From: Chlorogloea sp. CCALA 695
GTDB taxonomy: Bacteria > Cyanobacteriota > Cyanobacteriia > Cyanobacteriales > Chroococcidiopsidaceae
Assembly (NCBI RefSeq): GCF_003003885.1
Contig: NZ_PVWN01000021.1
Coordinates: 1 to 64,000 of the forward strand
Reading direction: 5' to 3'
Length of the DNA: 64,000 nt
Shown: piece by piece, positions 40,321 through 51,895 of the stretch
Numbering within the stretch: the stretch's first letter is position 1
How the letters are laid out: each line of letters starts with the position of its first letter
Made by a program: the position numbers and the translations under genes
Notes under the pieces: generated by a model
What the model was told of the DNA's origin: nothing
Seen by the model: only the letters and a program-made list of their open reading frames with translations
Database searches by the model: none

Positions 40321-41907
40321 TTATCTATCTAAATGTGGTAAATTTTCTGCTTCTGTACGGCAAATATACCAGGTTAAGATGCCTCCTGCGATCGCAATTG
40401 CTGCCAAAATTGAAAAAACTGCTTGCAATCCAATCATTGTCTCGGCTACTCCAGCTAAAGCTAGAGGTAAACTCAGAGCAATATTTACTACATTATTTTG
40501 CAACCCAAAGACTTTACCCCGCATTTGAGGCGGAGTTTCTTGTTGAATGGTTGTTTGCATGGGAATAGACACCAACGACGAAAACACCCCTAACAGGGTG
40601 AGTGCCGTTAAAATAATCCACAGTTCTTTAGTAAATATAGATAAAGTAATTAAGCAAATCGCCATCCCAGTAGAGCCGTACAAACTCAATCGGACATGAG
40701 AAAAACTCTGCCCGTATTGCCCCAAAAGAGTAGCTCCGGCGGCAACTCCTACGCCCCCTGCTGCTAGTAAAAAGCCAAATTGGGATGATTTTAAGCCGGG
40801 GATAATTTCCGCCATTCTCACCGCTAAAACTGCTAAGGCGGCAAAAATTGAGAATAAAATTACAAGTTGAATTAAAGCATTACGAATGCGTTTATTTTCG
40901 CCTAAATAGCGGAAACCGTCGCGTAAATCTTCAAAAACGTGGTTTTGTTCCTGTTCGGGTTTCGGCTCTTTTTCACCAGTTTTTAGCAGTAATAACAGTA
41001 TTCCGGCGATCGCATAACTACCACCTACGACTAATTCTTTGCCAATTCCCACTCCTACCCCGATTTGATTTGTAATAGTATCGGCAAAAGCAAGTAACGG
41101 TTCCCCCACTGCAAACCCGACAATTACCAAAGCCATCATGGTTGTGGTGTATAAAGAATTAGCCGATAATAAATGCTTTTCTTCTACAACTAAGGGAATT
41201 GCCGCTTGTTCGGCGGGAGCAAAAAACTGTGTCAAGGTAGAAATTAAAAACGATAGCAGGAGTAAAATTCCAAAGCCTACAGGCAATCCGGCAATTGCTT
41301 TCCAGTCTTGAGTTATCCACAGCAATACTGGAATCGATAATACTAAAATGCCACGCAAGATATTTGTTGATACTAAAACAGTTTTTTTCGACCAGCGATC
41401 AACAAATACCCCAGCTACAGAACCAAATAGCACGGCGGGGATAGTAAATGCCATCATAATCGCCGATACCCAGCCGCTAATACTTTGATCGCTGGCTTGA
41501 AAGCGGCTAGAAATAATTGCAATCATCAGCACTAAATAAACTTTATCGGCTAATTGCGAAAAAACCTGACCACTCCACAGGGTTAAAAAGTTACGATTTT
41601 TTAAAACGGGGAGAAAACCAGGCTCTTGCTCGGCGAATGATTGCGGCGCAATGTAGGATGAGCTATTATCCATCGGCGGGTCTATTGCCTCTGCACCTTT
41701 ATTTAGGTTTAACTGTTCAACTGTAAGCTTTTTGTCGTCTGACACGCGATTATTTTTTTGCTCAAAAGTGGAGTTAGATGAGGGCATTTTTTGAGATTTT
41801 TTATTAAATGTCTTTGACTGGGACTTTTTAGATTTAAAAGATGAATCGGTAATAGATTTATGATTAGAGGAAATTATTTTTGTATTTGAATCGGGCTTTT
41901 GAGTCAT
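40321..41907 (-). CDS. Major facilitator superfamily transporter
   Basis: 528 residues from ATG 41907, whose ATGA overlaps the recO stop (a TTG at 41922 would add five residues). The first about 85 residues are a Ser/Lys/Asn-rich hydrophilic extension without membrane helices, followed by about twelve helices (from [22 protein letters not shown]). The motif [12 protein letters not shown] between helices 2 and 3 is the MFS signature. The substrate is unknown. Translational coupling to recO is likely, even though the functions are unrelated. Confidence 0.88.
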   Translation of the reverse strand: MTQKPDSNTKIISSNHKSITDSSFKSKKSQSKTFNKKSQKMPSSNSTFEQKNNRVSDDKKLTVEQLNLNKGAEAIDPPMDNSSSYIAPQSFAEQEPGFLPVLKNRNFLTLWSGQVFSQLADKVYLVLMIAIISSRFQASDQSISGWVSAIMMAFTIPAVLFGSVAGVFVDRWSKKTVLVSTNILRGILVLSIPVLLWITQDWKAIAGLPVGFGILLLLSFLISTLTQFFAPAEQAAIPLVVEEKHLLSANSLYTTTMMALVIVGFAVGEPLLAFADTITNQIGVGVGIGKELVVGGSYAIAGILLLLLKTGEKEPKPEQEQNHVFEDLRDGFRYLGENKRIRNALIQLVILFSIFAALAVLAVRMAEIIPGLKSSQFGFLLAAGGVGVAAGATLLGQYGQSFSHVRLSLYGSTGMAICLITLSIFTKELWIILTALTLLGVFSSLVSIPMQTTIQQETPPQMRGKVFGLQNNVVNIALSLPLALAGVAETMIGLQAVFSILAAIAIAGGILTWYICRTEAENLPHLDR

Positions 41908-42803
41908 ACTTTTGGGACGCAAATAGGAGCAAAATAACTATCAATTAAGGCAGCCGAACGAATTGGGCGATCAAAATTGTACTCAACGTATTGACGTAAA
42001 ATCTTTTCAATCGATAGCCAGCTAGGATTAGATTGTTCTACTTGACTTAGCTCGGTATCTGCTAATTGCTGCATTAAAGAGAGTTCGTGACTACTAAAAC
42101 GAGCATTTAATTGTGGTAGTGCTGGATTTGTGCGGTAATGTGTCTCCGTTTCTTTTACCAAGCTAGTTGTTACTGGCTTGGCGCGGGGGGAAATTGCAGC
42201 TAGGTTTTGCGATCGCAAGCTTTCCCAAGCATCTATACTAATTATCCCTCCAGCAGCTATACTAAACCCCACTTGCTCGGTTGTGCGAAGGCTAGAGTCA
42301 GGAATAATAGTTTCATGGGTCAATTGGCATTGTTGAACTTGCGGGGTAATTCCAGCGATCGTGAGCAAGTGAAAAACTGCTTGACACAAATAAGCCAAAA
42401 CCAAAAACTCGCCATTGCTAGGCAATTGCTCTAGTCTTTTCAAATGTTCGTTAAATAGGCAAAACAATTCTACTTGAGGTTGTTCGCTCAAAGCTTGACA
42501 CAATACCATTTCTGCTAGGTATTGACACGCGGCTAACTTGCCCAAATCGCGGCTAAGACGAGGGTAAGTTGTAATCGTTTCAGCTTGAGTAATTTTATCA
42601 AGCGATCGCCCTTTAGCAATCAATAACTCGTTCACTACAAACAAACTGCTTCTACCGCCTAAGCTAGAATTTTGCTTACGCGCCCCTGGTGCTATGGCTC
42701 GAATCAAACCATATTCTTGCGTCAAAACTGTAACCAGGCGATCGGCTTCACCTAGCGGCATACTTTTAAGATTAATTCCAGTTGCTTTATAAGTTCGACT
42801 CAT
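41904..42803 (-). CDS. recO: DNA recombination and repair protein RecO
   Basis: 299 residues. The N-terminal OB-fold begins [41 protein letters not shown]; the C-terminal helical domain follows ([16 protein letters not shown]). It loads RecA together with RecR during gap repair. The zinc-binding cysteines of other RecO proteins are reduced or absent here, as in many cyanobacteria. It overlaps the MFS gene by 4 bases. Confidence 0.93.
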   Translation of the reverse strand: MSRTYKATGINLKSMPLGEADRLVTVLTQEYGLIRAIAPGARKQNSSLGGRSSLFVVNELLIAKGRSLDKITQAETITTYPRLSRDLGKLAACQYLAEMVLCQALSEQPQVELFCLFNEHLKRLEQLPSNGEFLVLAYLCQAVFHLLTIAGITPQVQQCQLTHETIIPDSSLRTTEQVGFSIAAGGIISIDAWESLRSQNLAAISPRAKPVTTSLVKETETHYRTNPALPQLNARFSSHELSLMQQLADTELSQVEQSNPSWLSIEKILRQYVEYNFDRPIRSAALIDSYFAPICVPKV

Positions 42804-42862
42804 TAGTTAGCTAATAGCAGTGGGTGGAGGCTAATTTTTTTGTTAAGTAAACGATTTTAAAC

Positions 42863-43540
42863 TTAGTCTTTCTCCACAGTATCGCGTTGACGTAGTAAAT
42901 CGACACCGCGAGATGTACCTAAGCGAGTTGCACCAGCTACTACTAAATCCAAAGCTTGCTCAATTTTGATAATCCCCCCCGACGCTTTAATTCCTACGCG
43001 CTCTTTTGCTAGTTCGTAAAGCGACGTTACATCGGCTACCGTTGCTCCGCCATTCCAGCCTGTACTTGTTTTCAAAAATGTTACGCCTGCATCCATACAT
43101 AGTTCCGCAGCAATGCGCTTTTCTGCATCCGTCAGTAGGTTAGTTTCTAATATTGCCTTAACTGTGACTCCAGTTTCTTCACATATTTGGGCAATTTCTC
43201 GGTGTACTTCTTCAGTTTTGCCCATTCTGAGCCAGCCTAAATTGATTACTACATCAAGTTCTGTTGCCCCATTTTCTACCGCTTCTCGCGCTTCGTAGAG
43301 CTTGGTAGCGGAGGTATTTGCACCGCTAGGAAAGCCGATAACCGTACATACTTTAGGATTCTTCCTTTGGAGTAATTCGACGGCTAAACGCACATAACAG
43401 GGATATATGCAAACCGCCGCAAACTGATATCTATCCGCTTCTTGACACAGTTTTTCTATTTGCTCTGGTGTTGCCAAGGGGTTTAGCAGGGTGTGATCGA
43501 TTAAAGGAGCAATATCAATATCTGGATAATCTGCCGCCAT
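42863..43540 (-). CDS. deoC: Deoxyribose-phosphate aldolase
   Basis: 225 residues, class I TIM-barrel aldolase cleaving 2-deoxyribose-5-phosphate. The Schiff-base lysine is in [16 protein letters not shown]. The N-terminus [23 protein letters not shown] and [17 protein letters not shown] are classical. It lies just upstream of recO on the same strand, 59 bases apart. Confidence 0.97.
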   Translation of the reverse strand: MAADYPDIDIAPLIDHTLLNPLATPEQIEKLCQEADRYQFAAVCIYPCYVRLAVELLQRKNPKVCTVIGFPSGANTSATKLYEAREAVENGATELDVVINLGWLRMGKTEEVHREIAQICEETGVTVKAILETNLLTDAEKRIAAELCMDAGVTFLKTSTGWNGGATVADVTSLYELAKERVGIKASGGIIKIEQALDLVVAGATRLGTSRGVDLLRQRDTVEKD

Positions 43541-43724
43541 TAGGTCGCCTCACACGTTTATCTTATTAAGTTTTATCAGAAAACTTTACATAAATTACAT
43601 CTTAACTTATCAGAGTAAAGATTCAGATACATTAAAATTGATTTTTATTGTTATAAGCGATAGTTTTAATAAGCTGTCAAAATACAAAAAACAATATTTT
43701 TATGAATAATTTAAGCATACTACG

Positions 43725-45041
43725 TTGTCAAAAATTACAATTGCTGACTTACCATCAGTTCATTTATTAGATAAAAATAGATTACCTAACTGTGCAGCTA
43801 TATATTTTGTAACTGACAGTAATGGACAAATTATTTATATTGGCAGAACAGTAAACTTAGTTGCTAGATGGAAAGATCATCATCGATTTAATCAGTTAAA
43901 AAGGTTTAATCGCAAGAATCTTCTTAGTATTAGCTGGTTGAATTGTAGTAACGATCTTAGTACGCTCTCAAAGCTGGAAAATGAGTTTATAAACTTATAT
44001 AAGCCGCCGCTAAATTGGTCAAAAGTAGTACAACCTATAAGAAAAATTACTCCTGTTGAGACAGCGCTGCAACAAAGTCTCCAGCAATTAGCAAAGTTGA
44101 ATACTGTAATTTTTGGATTTGATTCCATAGCGGAAGAAAAGCCGACTATATATTTGAATTATCCCGTTTACGGTAAACGAGGACTGTCAGGGAGTGTAAG
44201 AGTTGCGTTACGCAACATTAACAAAAAAGCTAGTTCGTTGAAATGGAAAGAGTATCATACAGAACCTAAATCTTTTGGCAAATTCGGATTCTGGGAAACT
44301 GAATACAATGGTATAAAAATAGATTTGAGTCCCAGTGAAGGCTTAGTTAATATAATGCAAGACGCAACTCGTAAAACTATTGCAGGAGTAACGTTCATGG
44401 CTCTTAGTGTCTTGCAGCTAGAGACAATTATAGAAAGTGTACCAGAGATTAAAGAAGACTCTCCAGGATTAGAAGCTGTAGAGGAAGATCCTATACCAAT
44501 GAAGTTTATTGATAAACTTCCGGCTAGTAATGGGAATAATAAGAGCGTTGTTGAAGTTGAACCCTGGGAAGAATTAGAACCTATGCCTGAAGGTGAAGTT
44601 AGAGAAATGAATCGCCAGTTTTTGGATGTAGACGGCGTAGAAGTAGAAGTATGTACTAACGAAAATGGGAAGCACTTTGTTAGACATAACGTTTACTGGT
44701 GGATATCACAAAATCAGAAAGATCCAGAGCGTAACAACTTAGTAACAAACTTCAAAAGATTCGTAGATACATTGCCTACTATTAGATGGTCTGGTTATAG
44801 ATTTAGGCTTGAAACCATTGTATTTAATGAGGATGATGTAGAAGTAGAGAGTATACTGCTACCACTAACGATGTTTGAAGACCTAATGAAAAATGCCAAG
44901 TCACATTTTGCTGGCAAGCTTTTACAAGAGATGGAAAGTGGTGAATACAAGTCAAAACCGGAAGATGGAGCAAGGATAAAACTATGTGCGTGGTTACAGC
45001 ATAATTCATTATCATCACTGCTCCAAACCAACAAAGTCTAA
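43725..45041 (+). CDS. GIY-YIG nuclease-domain protein with large uncharacterised C-terminus
   Basis: 438 residues from TTG 43725, the only suitable start in frame. The N-terminal GIY-YIG domain (about 20-105) has IYF...YIGRT, the conserved Arg in NLVARW and the LENEFINLYKPPLNW glutamate. The rest (about 110-438) matches nothing I recognise, is beta/alpha mixed and acidic in the middle (VEEDPIPM, VEPWEELEPMPEG). The gene is AT-richer than its neighbours and is flanked by long non-coding gaps, so recent acquisition is likely. A role in DNA processing or defence is possible but unsupported. Confidence 0.8.
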   Translation: MSKITIADLPSVHLLDKNRLPNCAAIYFVTDSNGQIIYIGRTVNLVARWKDHHRFNQLKRFNRKNLLSISWLNCSNDLSTLSKLENEFINLYKPPLNWSKVVQPIRKITPVETALQQSLQQLAKLNTVIFGFDSIAEEKPTIYLNYPVYGKRGLSGSVRVALRNINKKASSLKWKEYHTEPKSFGKFGFWETEYNGIKIDLSPSEGLVNIMQDATRKTIAGVTFMALSVLQLETIIESVPEIKEDSPGLEAVEEDPIPMKFIDKLPASNGNNKSVVEVEPWEELEPMPEGEVREMNRQFLDVDGVEVEVCTNENGKHFVRHNVYWWISQNQKDPERNNLVTNFKRFVDTLPTIRWSGYRFRLETIVFNEDDVEVESILLPLTMFEDLMKNAKSHFAGKLLQEMESGEYKSKPEDGARIKLCAWLQHNSLSSLLQTNKV

Positions 45042-45050
45042 ACAAACTAT

Positions 45051-45086
45051 ACAGCCTTGTAACTTATCTACGATTTATAAGGCTGT
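45051..45086 (+). terminator. Hairpin after the GIY-YIG gene
   Basis: 12-base arms ACAGCCTTGTAA/TTATAAGGCTGT with one G-U pair and a 12-base loop, 9 bases after the stop. No T run follows. It could terminate either strand, since the TPR gene is convergent. Confidence 0.5.
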
Positions 45087-45121
45087 GTAACATAATTAAC
45101 ATTAGCTAAGATATATAGCTA

Positions 45122-45724
45122 CTAACGCGATCGCACTTGTTGCATAATCGTTTCTACCTGCTGTACTTCTGTAAGCTTATTTTGCGATAAGTAGAGTTTT
45201 TTTGCTCTTTGTAAAGAGGCGACAGCTTCGGGTACTTTACCTTGACTCCAAAACGCTACACCTAAGTTTTGATGAGAAGTTGGTTCGCTGGGGTTAATCT
45301 GAACTGCAAGGTTGAATACGCTAATTGCTTCGACAAAATTGCCTTGACTACCTAAAGCAATGCCTAAATTATTGTAAGTTTCTAAGTTTTGGGGATTAAT
45401 AGCTATTGCTTGTTTAAACGCTGTAACAGCTTGGGCAAATTGATTTTGACTGCTCAAAGCCAGTCCTAAATTGTTGTGGGCATTTTCAAAAGTGGGATAA
45501 ATTTTGATAGCTTGATTAAAAGCTGCGATCGCACTGTTAAATTTTCCCTGTTCTGCTAAAGTGACACCACGCTCGTTGTAGGCTTGGGCTGCTTGGATTT
45601 TTTTAGCTTCAAGTTGAGAACTTTGTTTAATTGCTACAGGTATTGACTCTGAAGCAAATATCGGTGGAGCTAGTATAGCTGTACTCATTATGCTTAATAT
45701 TACTGCCACAATATTTTTTTGCAT
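45122..45724 (-). CDS. Exported tetratricopeptide repeat protein
   Basis: 200 residues. Signal peptide at 1-24 (KNIVAVILSIMSTAILAPPIFAS). At least three TPR units follow (GVTLAEQGKFNSAIAAFNQAIKIYP; LGLALSSQNQFAQAVTAFKQAIAINP; LGIALGSQGNFVEAISVFNLAVQINP), plus a fourth, weaker one (LGVAFWSQGKVPEAVASLQRAKKLY). It is a scaffold of unknown partner. It lies downstream of the rpoC2 terminator. Confidence 0.85.
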   Translation of the reverse strand: MQKNIVAVILSIMSTAILAPPIFASESIPVAIKQSSQLEAKKIQAAQAYNERGVTLAEQGKFNSAIAAFNQAIKIYPTFENAHNNLGLALSSQNQFAQAVTAFKQAIAINPQNLETYNNLGIALGSQGNFVEAISVFNLAVQINPSEPTSHQNLGVAFWSQGKVPEAVASLQRAKKLYLSQNKLTEVQQVETIMQQVRSR

Positions 45725-45810
45725 AAAGATTTTGATAATAAACTATTAGAACATTGTAGGCAATTTGCCCTCATTATGGAGCGATCGTTGTAGATAGCAG
45801 GTTGTAAGTA

Positions 45811-45834
45811 AAAAAGCCTAGCGATCGCTAGGCT
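45811..45834 (-). terminator. Terminator after rpoC2 built on a HIP1 core
   Basis: Palindrome AGCCTAGCGATCGCTAGGCT (45815-45834) followed on the minus strand by TTTTTTAC. The centre is the HIP1 octamer GCGATCGC. It lies about 26 bases after the rpoC2 stop. Confidence 0.85.
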
Positions 45835-45860
45835 CCTTAAGTTAGAAGATAACTTAAAAT

Positions 45861-48800
45861 TTATTCGTCATCATCTTCAAAATCATCATCATCATCATCA
45901 TCTTCGTCGTCATCGTCCTCTAAGTCGTCTATTTCATCATCAACCAGTTCCTCCTCCTCTGGAGCAACCGTCGCACCGCGATCAAAGTTAAACCCTTCTC
46001 CCAAGCCGCTTTCAAAGCTATAAGCGCGGGCCGTGCGATCGTCTAACACTACGTCTAAAGGATCGTCGCCTTCTTCAAATACGCTACTAGCCTCTAAAGT
46101 TGGTTCCTCAGAAACCGACAATGGCTCCTCGTAAGCATTGAAGCCCGTACCCGCAGGAATCAAGCGCCCAATAATAACGTTTTCCTTCAAACCACGCAGC
46201 CAGTCAGATTTCCCTTCAATAGCAGCTTCGGTTAGTACCCTAGTAGTTTCTTGGAAAGATGCCGCAGAAATGAAGCTATCAGTATTGAGCGAAGCCTTAG
46301 TAATCCCCAATAACATTGGCGTGTATTGAGCTAAAGCGCCCCCCGTAATACTCATTGCTACATTCACCTGTTCGATTTGACGTAGCTCAATCAACTCTCC
46401 AGGTAAAATTGTCGTGTCTCCACCATCATCTACCCGCACCTTAGCTGTCATCTGCCGCACAATAGTCTCAATATGCTTATCAGCAATATCAATTCCTTGG
46501 GATTGATAAACCAACTGCACCTCGTTTACCAAGAAGTTCTGCACTTTCTGCAAAGCCTTAGTGGATGGGGTAGCATCTTTTTGAGCGGAATAGTAGTTAA
46601 AGAACACTTCCAAAATTTCGTGAGGATTGGCTGGTCCGTCGGTTAGCTGCATTCCTACATCTACTACCGAACCATCAGAAACTACAGGGTTTTGTCCAGG
46701 CCCTAGAGGATAATCAGTAATCGTACCGTTATCTTCAATTACCTTAATGGCATGGGTTTCGTCTTCTACCCTAGTTAGTTCTACAGTTCCCGGTCTAACA
46801 GCTAGAATACAAGCTTCTTTGGGCTTCCGTGCCTCTAATAGCTCCTCAATTCTTGGCAATCCCTGAATAATATCCCCAGTCTTAGTCCGCTCAAATACTA
46901 GCAATACTAAGTTGTCTCCCCGTTGAACTAATCCCGCATCATCTACCTGCAACATTGCTCCAGGGCTAACCCGGTAAGGGCGAGCGATGCGGAGAGTAAC
47001 TTTATAAGTGTTCGTGGAGAGTTGATTGTTGCCTTGAGCGGTTTCTTGTTTGCCTTGGGCAGCAATTTCAATGACTTGAGCGGATTCTTCTGTAAATACA
47101 CCCGGAGCGATTTCACTACCAGCAATTAACAAACTACCCACTTTAAAGCGGGGCTTTTCATTTGTAACTATGGTGAAACAATCCTTTTCTCTAAGAATCA
47201 AGATGCGGCGAATCGCTTCCGCGCCTTCTCTGACACCACGCACAATCCCAGACTCTTTGCACAAAACTTCCGTTTTTGCTACTACAGCTTTGGGGAGAAT
47301 TTCTTGCCCTTCAACTACATTAAATTTGGTACTGGTGCTGCCTTGAGTAACATCGGCGGGAATGTCCTTGCGAATAATTAATGATTCTAAAATCACTAAT
47401 TGCAGGCGTTTGACTTCAGAATTTACCGCATCTGTTACAAGTTCGATATCTGCCACGATGGGAGAACCGCCAGTATATTCCGCCGAATGGGTTTGATCCA
47501 TTTCTAGCACTAACTGAGTTCGCAATAGTTCGACTCCCTCTACAGATTTCACGCGCTCAGAATCTTTGTAAGGCAAGCGACTAACTGCCCTTAGTTCAAT
47601 CGAGCGCCCTTCGCCAGTGCTTGATTTTGTACTGGGAACTGAGGGAGAATCGGGGACGGAAAACTCGGTAACAGGACGAAGTAATAAAGCTGGGCCGTTA
47701 GAGGATGACTCTATGTATTCGATGTAGCGCAAATCAGAAGCAATATAGCCCGGAATCAACTCCTCTCCTGGTTGAGTAAAAGTGCCATCGCGGTTTAATA
47801 CTGATTCTGGGTCATCTAGCATCAGCAACTCGCCGGGCTTGATCACCAGTTCGCGCAAAATGTCGTTTTTCTGAGTTACTTCTACTACGCCGTTGGTTTC
47901 GCAGAAAATATCTTTAACAACTTCTGTTCCTGCTTCTACATACTGGGCATCTTCAACTAGCAATAAAGAAATGTCTTTATTAACTTCGTGGGTTTCTTCA
48001 GGAATCCAGAGAATTGTTCCACCTTTAACTACTTCGTAGCCTTGTTTGCCTTTACCTTTTTTGGCAGTTTCAATTCCAGAGTATTTAATCAAACCTCCAG
48101 TATTAGTGCGGTATTCTTCAGAAATTAATTCTGCGACTACTTGACCTGTTTGAACTTTCGTTCCTGGGGTGGCTAGAAGCGAAAACATTGCCCCATGATT
48201 GGTTTCAATGATGTAGTGGTCGCCTTGACGAGAAGATTGCTCTACGCGCACAGTGGCAGTGTCTAGCACTACGGACGCTGTGATAATTTCAATTTCACGG
48301 GAGCTATGACCCGAATCTGGAGTTTCGGCAGCCGATCGCACGATCCCGCCGTGGAGAGTATGAATTTTTGCTTCAGCCAAGACGCTATTTTCATCCACGC
48401 GATCGCCATTAACTACGCTAGGTTCGGCTCCTGGGGGCAAGTTATACACTTCTCCCGACAAAATCCAAATCAAGCCGCCTCTAGTCGCGGTGGTCGTCGT
48501 ATTGCCTTGTCTATCGGTTTTTTCTTCTGGTACTAATTCGGCAAACTTGACTTCTCCCGCCAAGTCTGAAGATACGTCTTTGGTTGCTTTTTCGGTGTGA
48601 GCGCGGTTTGTGCGGCTACCGATCGCAACTTCAGCGAGCAATTGATCAGCTTTGACTTCTTGACCATCCACAATATAGATGGTTGAACCTTGGGTTACAG
48701 GAATAGTCACAGGTTTGCCGCCACTTGCTTCTAACATCAAGTCGCCATTAGCTTCTACAAATAAAGCCTCTTCACCGTGACGAGTTCTAAAAGGTCTTGT

Positions 48801-49910
48801 CCGCAGCTTTTTGGGAATCCGAATCGTGCCTTTTTCTTCGCTGCGGACTTGACGCGCTACCTCTCCAGTAAATACGCCCCCAGTGTGGAATGTCCGCATT
48901 GTTAACTGGGTTCCAGGTTCGCCGATACTTTGGGCGGCAATAATTCCCACTGCTTCCCCTAAGTCTACTAGCTTGGCATGAGCCAGACTCCAACCGTAGC
49001 AGTGCTGACACACCGATCGCGCCGCTTCGCAAGTTAGAGGACTCCGCACCATTACTTCTTCTACCCCAGCTTTTTGAATGGCGATCGCCGTCTCGTCACA
49101 CATTGACTGATTTTTGGGACAAATTACGGCTTTTGTTTTAGGGTGAACTACGTCATTTAAAGGTACTCTCCCCAACAAGCGCGAACTTAAAGGAATCATA
49201 ATGCGATCGTTTTCCACCATTGGACGCACCATAATTCCCCGTGTCGTACCACAATCTAACTCGCGCACGATCACATCTTGAGCTACGTCTACCAAGCGGC
49301 GAGTTAAATAACCAGAATCCGCCGTTCTTAACGCTGTATCTACAAGCCCTTTTCTAGCTCCGTAAGAAGAAATAATGTACTCTGTTACCGTCAACCCTTC
49401 TCTAAAGTTTGTTTTAATCGGTTGGTCGATAATTTCTCCCTGGGGATCAGCCATCAAACCCCGCATTCCTACTAGCTGGCGGACTTGAGAGATATTTCCT
49501 CTCGCACCAGAAAACGCCATCATGTACACAGAATTGAGGGGGTCTGTAGCTTTAAAATGCTCCACCACCTCATCTTTAAGGGATTCCGAGGTACTATTCC
49601 AAGTATCAATTACCTTTTGGAAGCGTTCTACTTCGGTAATTTCGCCGCGCGTATAGCGTTCCTCGGTCGCTAAAATTTCCGTTTCTGCTGCTTCTAAAAG
49701 CAGTTTTTTGGTAGGGGGAACCTTCAAGTCGTCCACGCTAATTGAGATTCCGGCTACTGTAGCGTAACGAAAACCCAAATCTTTTAATCGGTCGGCGATC
49801 GCGGCGGTTTTGGCAGTGCCATAGTGCGTAAACGCCCAGGCGATCAACTTTTTGAGTTGACCTTTATCTACCACGCGATTGCGAAAAATCATTTCTTTGC
49901 CGTCTGCCAT
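45861..49910 (-). CDS. rpoC2: RNA polymerase beta' subunit, C-terminal half (RpoC2)
   Basis: 1349 residues. Cyanobacteria split beta' into RpoC1 and RpoC2. The N-terminal part has [15 protein letters not shown] and [33 protein letters not shown] (trigger-loop region with the conserved [11 protein letters not shown]). A cysteine set near residues 215-305 ([21 protein letters not shown]) is the second zinc site. A very large insertion (about 340-980) is the SI3 typical of the phylum. The C-terminus ends in an almost uninterrupted Asp/Glu tail encoded by trinucleotide repeats. Confidence 0.99.
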   Translation of the reverse strand: MADGKEMIFRNRVVDKGQLKKLIAWAFTHYGTAKTAAIADRLKDLGFRYATVAGISISVDDLKVPPTKKLLLEAAETEILATEERYTRGEITEVERFQKVIDTWNSTSESLKDEVVEHFKATDPLNSVYMMAFSGARGNISQVRQLVGMRGLMADPQGEIIDQPIKTNFREGLTVTEYIISSYGARKGLVDTALRTADSGYLTRRLVDVAQDVIVRELDCGTTRGIMVRPMVENDRIMIPLSSRLLGRVPLNDVVHPKTKAVICPKNQSMCDETAIAIQKAGVEEVMVRSPLTCEAARSVCQHCYGWSLAHAKLVDLGEAVGIIAAQSIGEPGTQLTMRTFHTGGVFTGEVARQVRSEEKGTIRIPKKLRTRPFRTRHGEEALFVEANGDLMLEASGGKPVTIPVTQGSTIYIVDGQEVKADQLLAEVAIGSRTNRAHTEKATKDVSSDLAGEVKFAELVPEEKTDRQGNTTTTATRGGLIWILSGEVYNLPPGAEPSVVNGDRVDENSVLAEAKIHTLHGGIVRSAAETPDSGHSSREIEIITASVVLDTATVRVEQSSRQGDHYIIETNHGAMFSLLATPGTKVQTGQVVAELISEEYRTNTGGLIKYSGIETAKKGKGKQGYEVVKGGTILWIPEETHEVNKDISLLLVEDAQYVEAGTEVVKDIFCETNGVVEVTQKNDILRELVIKPGELLMLDDPESVLNRDGTFTQPGEELIPGYIASDLRYIEYIESSSNGPALLLRPVTEFSVPDSPSVPSTKSSTGEGRSIELRAVSRLPYKDSERVKSVEGVELLRTQLVLEMDQTHSAEYTGGSPIVADIELVTDAVNSEVKRLQLVILESLIIRKDIPADVTQGSTSTKFNVVEGQEILPKAVVAKTEVLCKESGIVRGVREGAEAIRRILILREKDCFTIVTNEKPRFKVGSLLIAGSEIAPGVFTEESAQVIEIAAQGKQETAQGNNQLSTNTYKVTLRIARPYRVSPGAMLQVDDAGLVQRGDNLVLLVFERTKTGDIIQGLPRIEELLEARKPKEACILAVRPGTVELTRVEDETHAIKVIEDNGTITDYPLGPGQNPVVSDGSVVDVGMQLTDGPANPHEILEVFFNYYSAQKDATPSTKALQKVQNFLVNEVQLVYQSQGIDIADKHIETIVRQMTAKVRVDDGGDTTILPGELIELRQIEQVNVAMSITGGALAQYTPMLLGITKASLNTDSFISAASFQETTRVLTEAAIEGKSDWLRGLKENVIIGRLIPAGTGFNAYEEPLSVSEEPTLEASSVFEEGDDPLDVVLDDRTARAYSFESGLGEGFNFDRGATVAPEEEELVDDEIDDLEDDDDEDDDDDDDFEDDDE

Positions 49911-49948
49911 TTTTGCTTTCCCTTATGTTAGTCAACTAGCTGTCAGAT

Positions 49949-51817
49949 TTACTGCAATACTTCTTGAATGGTTTTGTTGTAGATAATCCTGCCGGGAGTA
50001 GTACGCACAAACTGAGAAATTAGTTCTCCGTCGGAGTTTTCACGACGGCGGATATTATTGTTTGTAATCACCCGCGTCCCATCACTCTGCTTTTCAACCT
50101 TTTCTACGCCGTCATCGTCCGAGTCTACTAAGCCATCAAAGCGAACCCAAACTTTGGCATGGATATGTACCTGCTTTTGTTCGTAAGCCATGATTGCGTC
50201 GTCTAAAGAAGCAAAATAGCGAACTCCCCCATCATTACTATTGGGATTTTCTGCCGTTAAGTAATAGCAACCCAACACCATATCTTGACTTGGAGTTACA
50301 ATCGGTCTGCCTGTTGCCGGAGACAAGATATTATTAGAAGCCAACATCAGTAGCCGTGCCTCTGCTTGACTTTCCAACGACAAGGGAATATGTACCGCCA
50401 TTTGGTCGCCATCGAAATCAGCGTTAAAAGCCGGACATACTAAGGGGTGCAGTTGAATCGCCCGACCTTCTACTAAAATTGGTTCAAAAGCTTGAATTCC
50501 CAATCTATGCAAAGTAGGAGCGCGGTTAAGCAATACAGGATGTCCTTCAATTACTTCTTCTAAAACACCCCAGACGCTAGGATCGCCGCGAGAAATTAGC
50601 TTTTTGGCAGCTTTAATATTGTTAACTACATTGCTGCGAATCAGCCGATGAATCACAAAGGGTTGAAATAGCTCAATTGCCATTTCTCTAGGCAAACCAC
50701 ACTGATGAATTTTCAGCTTTGGCCCGACAACAATTACCGATCGCCCAGAATAATCTACCCGTTTTCCGAGTAAGTTTTGGCGAAAACGACCTTGTTTGCC
50801 TTCAATAATGTCTGACAAAGACTTTAAGGGGCGGTTGTTTGCGCCTACTACCGTCCGTCCGCGTCTCCCGTTGTCAATTAAAGCGTCCACCGCTTCTTGC
50901 AACATCCTTTTTTCGTTGCGAACGATAATTTCTGGTGCTAAGATTTCTTGCAATCTGGCTAAACGGTTATTCCGGTTAATCACTCGGCGATAAAGATCGT
51001 TTAAGTCGCTAGTTGCAAAACGTCCGCCGTCTAGCTGTACCATAGGGCGCAAATCTGGCGGGATGACGGGAATTACCTTCATTACCATTGATTCGGGCAA
51101 TGAACCTGTAGCAACAAAGTTGTCAATTACTCGTAGACGCTTAATTAACTTGGCGCGTTTTTGCCCTTTGGCATTAGCAATCTCTTCGCGTAAGCTTTCC
51201 GCTTCAGCTTCTAATTTAATATCTGATAACAGCCGCGCCAAAGCTTCCGCGCCGATACCTACTTCAACTCCACTTAGTTCCGATTCTTCGCTATAAAGTT
51301 GGTCTTCTATTTCTAACCACTGATCTTCTGTCAGTAATTGCTTATAAGCGAGAGTATCAGCATTGCCTGGGGATAGAACCACGTAAGCATTGAAGTAAAC
51401 AATTTGCTCCACATCCCGTAAAGGCATATCTAGCAAAATCGCAATATAGCTAGGTATCCCTTTAAGATACCAAACGTGAGCGACAGGGGCGGCAAGCTTA
51501 ATAAAACCCATGCGATGGCGGCGAACTCTAGCTTCAGTTACTTCCACTCCACAGCGTTCGCAAACAATACCGCGATGTCTAACTCTCTTATACTTACCGC
51601 AATGACATTCCCAGTCTTTAGCCGGGCCAAAAATCCGTTCACAAAATAAGCCATCCATTTCTGGCTTTAGAGTACGGTAGTTAATAGTTTCTGGCTTTGT
51701 AACTTCTCCTACTGTTTGACCATTAGGTAGGGTTCGTTCTCCCCACTGCCTAATTCTCTCTGGGGAGGCGATGCCAATTTTGACGTAATCAAATTGCGTG
51801 ATTTGTGGCGTTCTCAT
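49949..51817 (-). CDS. rpoC1: RNA polymerase beta' subunit, N-terminal half (RpoC1, gamma)
   Basis: 622 residues. The zinc site is in [20 protein letters not shown] (first cysteine about residue 70). The catalytic Asp triad is in [12 protein letters not shown] (about 464-475). It ends where RpoC2 begins in other lineages. Only 38 bases separate it from rpoC2, while 78 bases with a hairpin separate it from rpoB. Confidence 0.99.
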   Translation of the reverse strand: MRTPQITQFDYVKIGIASPERIRQWGERTLPNGQTVGEVTKPETINYRTLKPEMDGLFCERIFGPAKDWECHCGKYKRVRHRGIVCERCGVEVTEARVRRHRMGFIKLAAPVAHVWYLKGIPSYIAILLDMPLRDVEQIVYFNAYVVLSPGNADTLAYKQLLTEDQWLEIEDQLYSEESELSGVEVGIGAEALARLLSDIKLEAEAESLREEIANAKGQKRAKLIKRLRVIDNFVATGSLPESMVMKVIPVIPPDLRPMVQLDGGRFATSDLNDLYRRVINRNNRLARLQEILAPEIIVRNEKRMLQEAVDALIDNGRRGRTVVGANNRPLKSLSDIIEGKQGRFRQNLLGKRVDYSGRSVIVVGPKLKIHQCGLPREMAIELFQPFVIHRLIRSNVVNNIKAAKKLISRGDPSVWGVLEEVIEGHPVLLNRAPTLHRLGIQAFEPILVEGRAIQLHPLVCPAFNADFDGDQMAVHIPLSLESQAEARLLMLASNNILSPATGRPIVTPSQDMVLGCYYLTAENPNSNDGGVRYFASLDDAIMAYEQKQVHIHAKVWVRFDGLVDSDDDGVEKVEKQSDGTRVITNNNIRRRENSDGELISQFVRTTPGRIIYNKTIQEVLQ

Positions 51818-51857
51818 AAGTTAAGTAAGGATGGGGAGAAAGGGAATAGATCGCACT

Positions 51858-51893
51858 AAAAGGTAGAAGTAGAAATTCTTACTTCTACCTTTT
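51858..51893 (-). other. Long perfect hairpin between rpoB and rpoC1
   Basis: Perfect 14-bp stem AAAAGGTAGAAGTA/TACTTCTACCTTTT with an 8-base loop, starting 2 bases after the rpoB stop. The stem ends in TTTT/AAAA, so on the minus strand it is a U-ended hairpin that resembles a weak terminator or attenuator. Confidence 0.75.
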
Positions 51894-51895
51894 AG

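Noticed and set aside
43702-43724. ATG at 43702 as start of the GIY-YIG gene
   Set aside because: It is out of frame with the GIY-YIG ORF. A one-base frameshift would be needed, so the TTG at 43725 is preferred.
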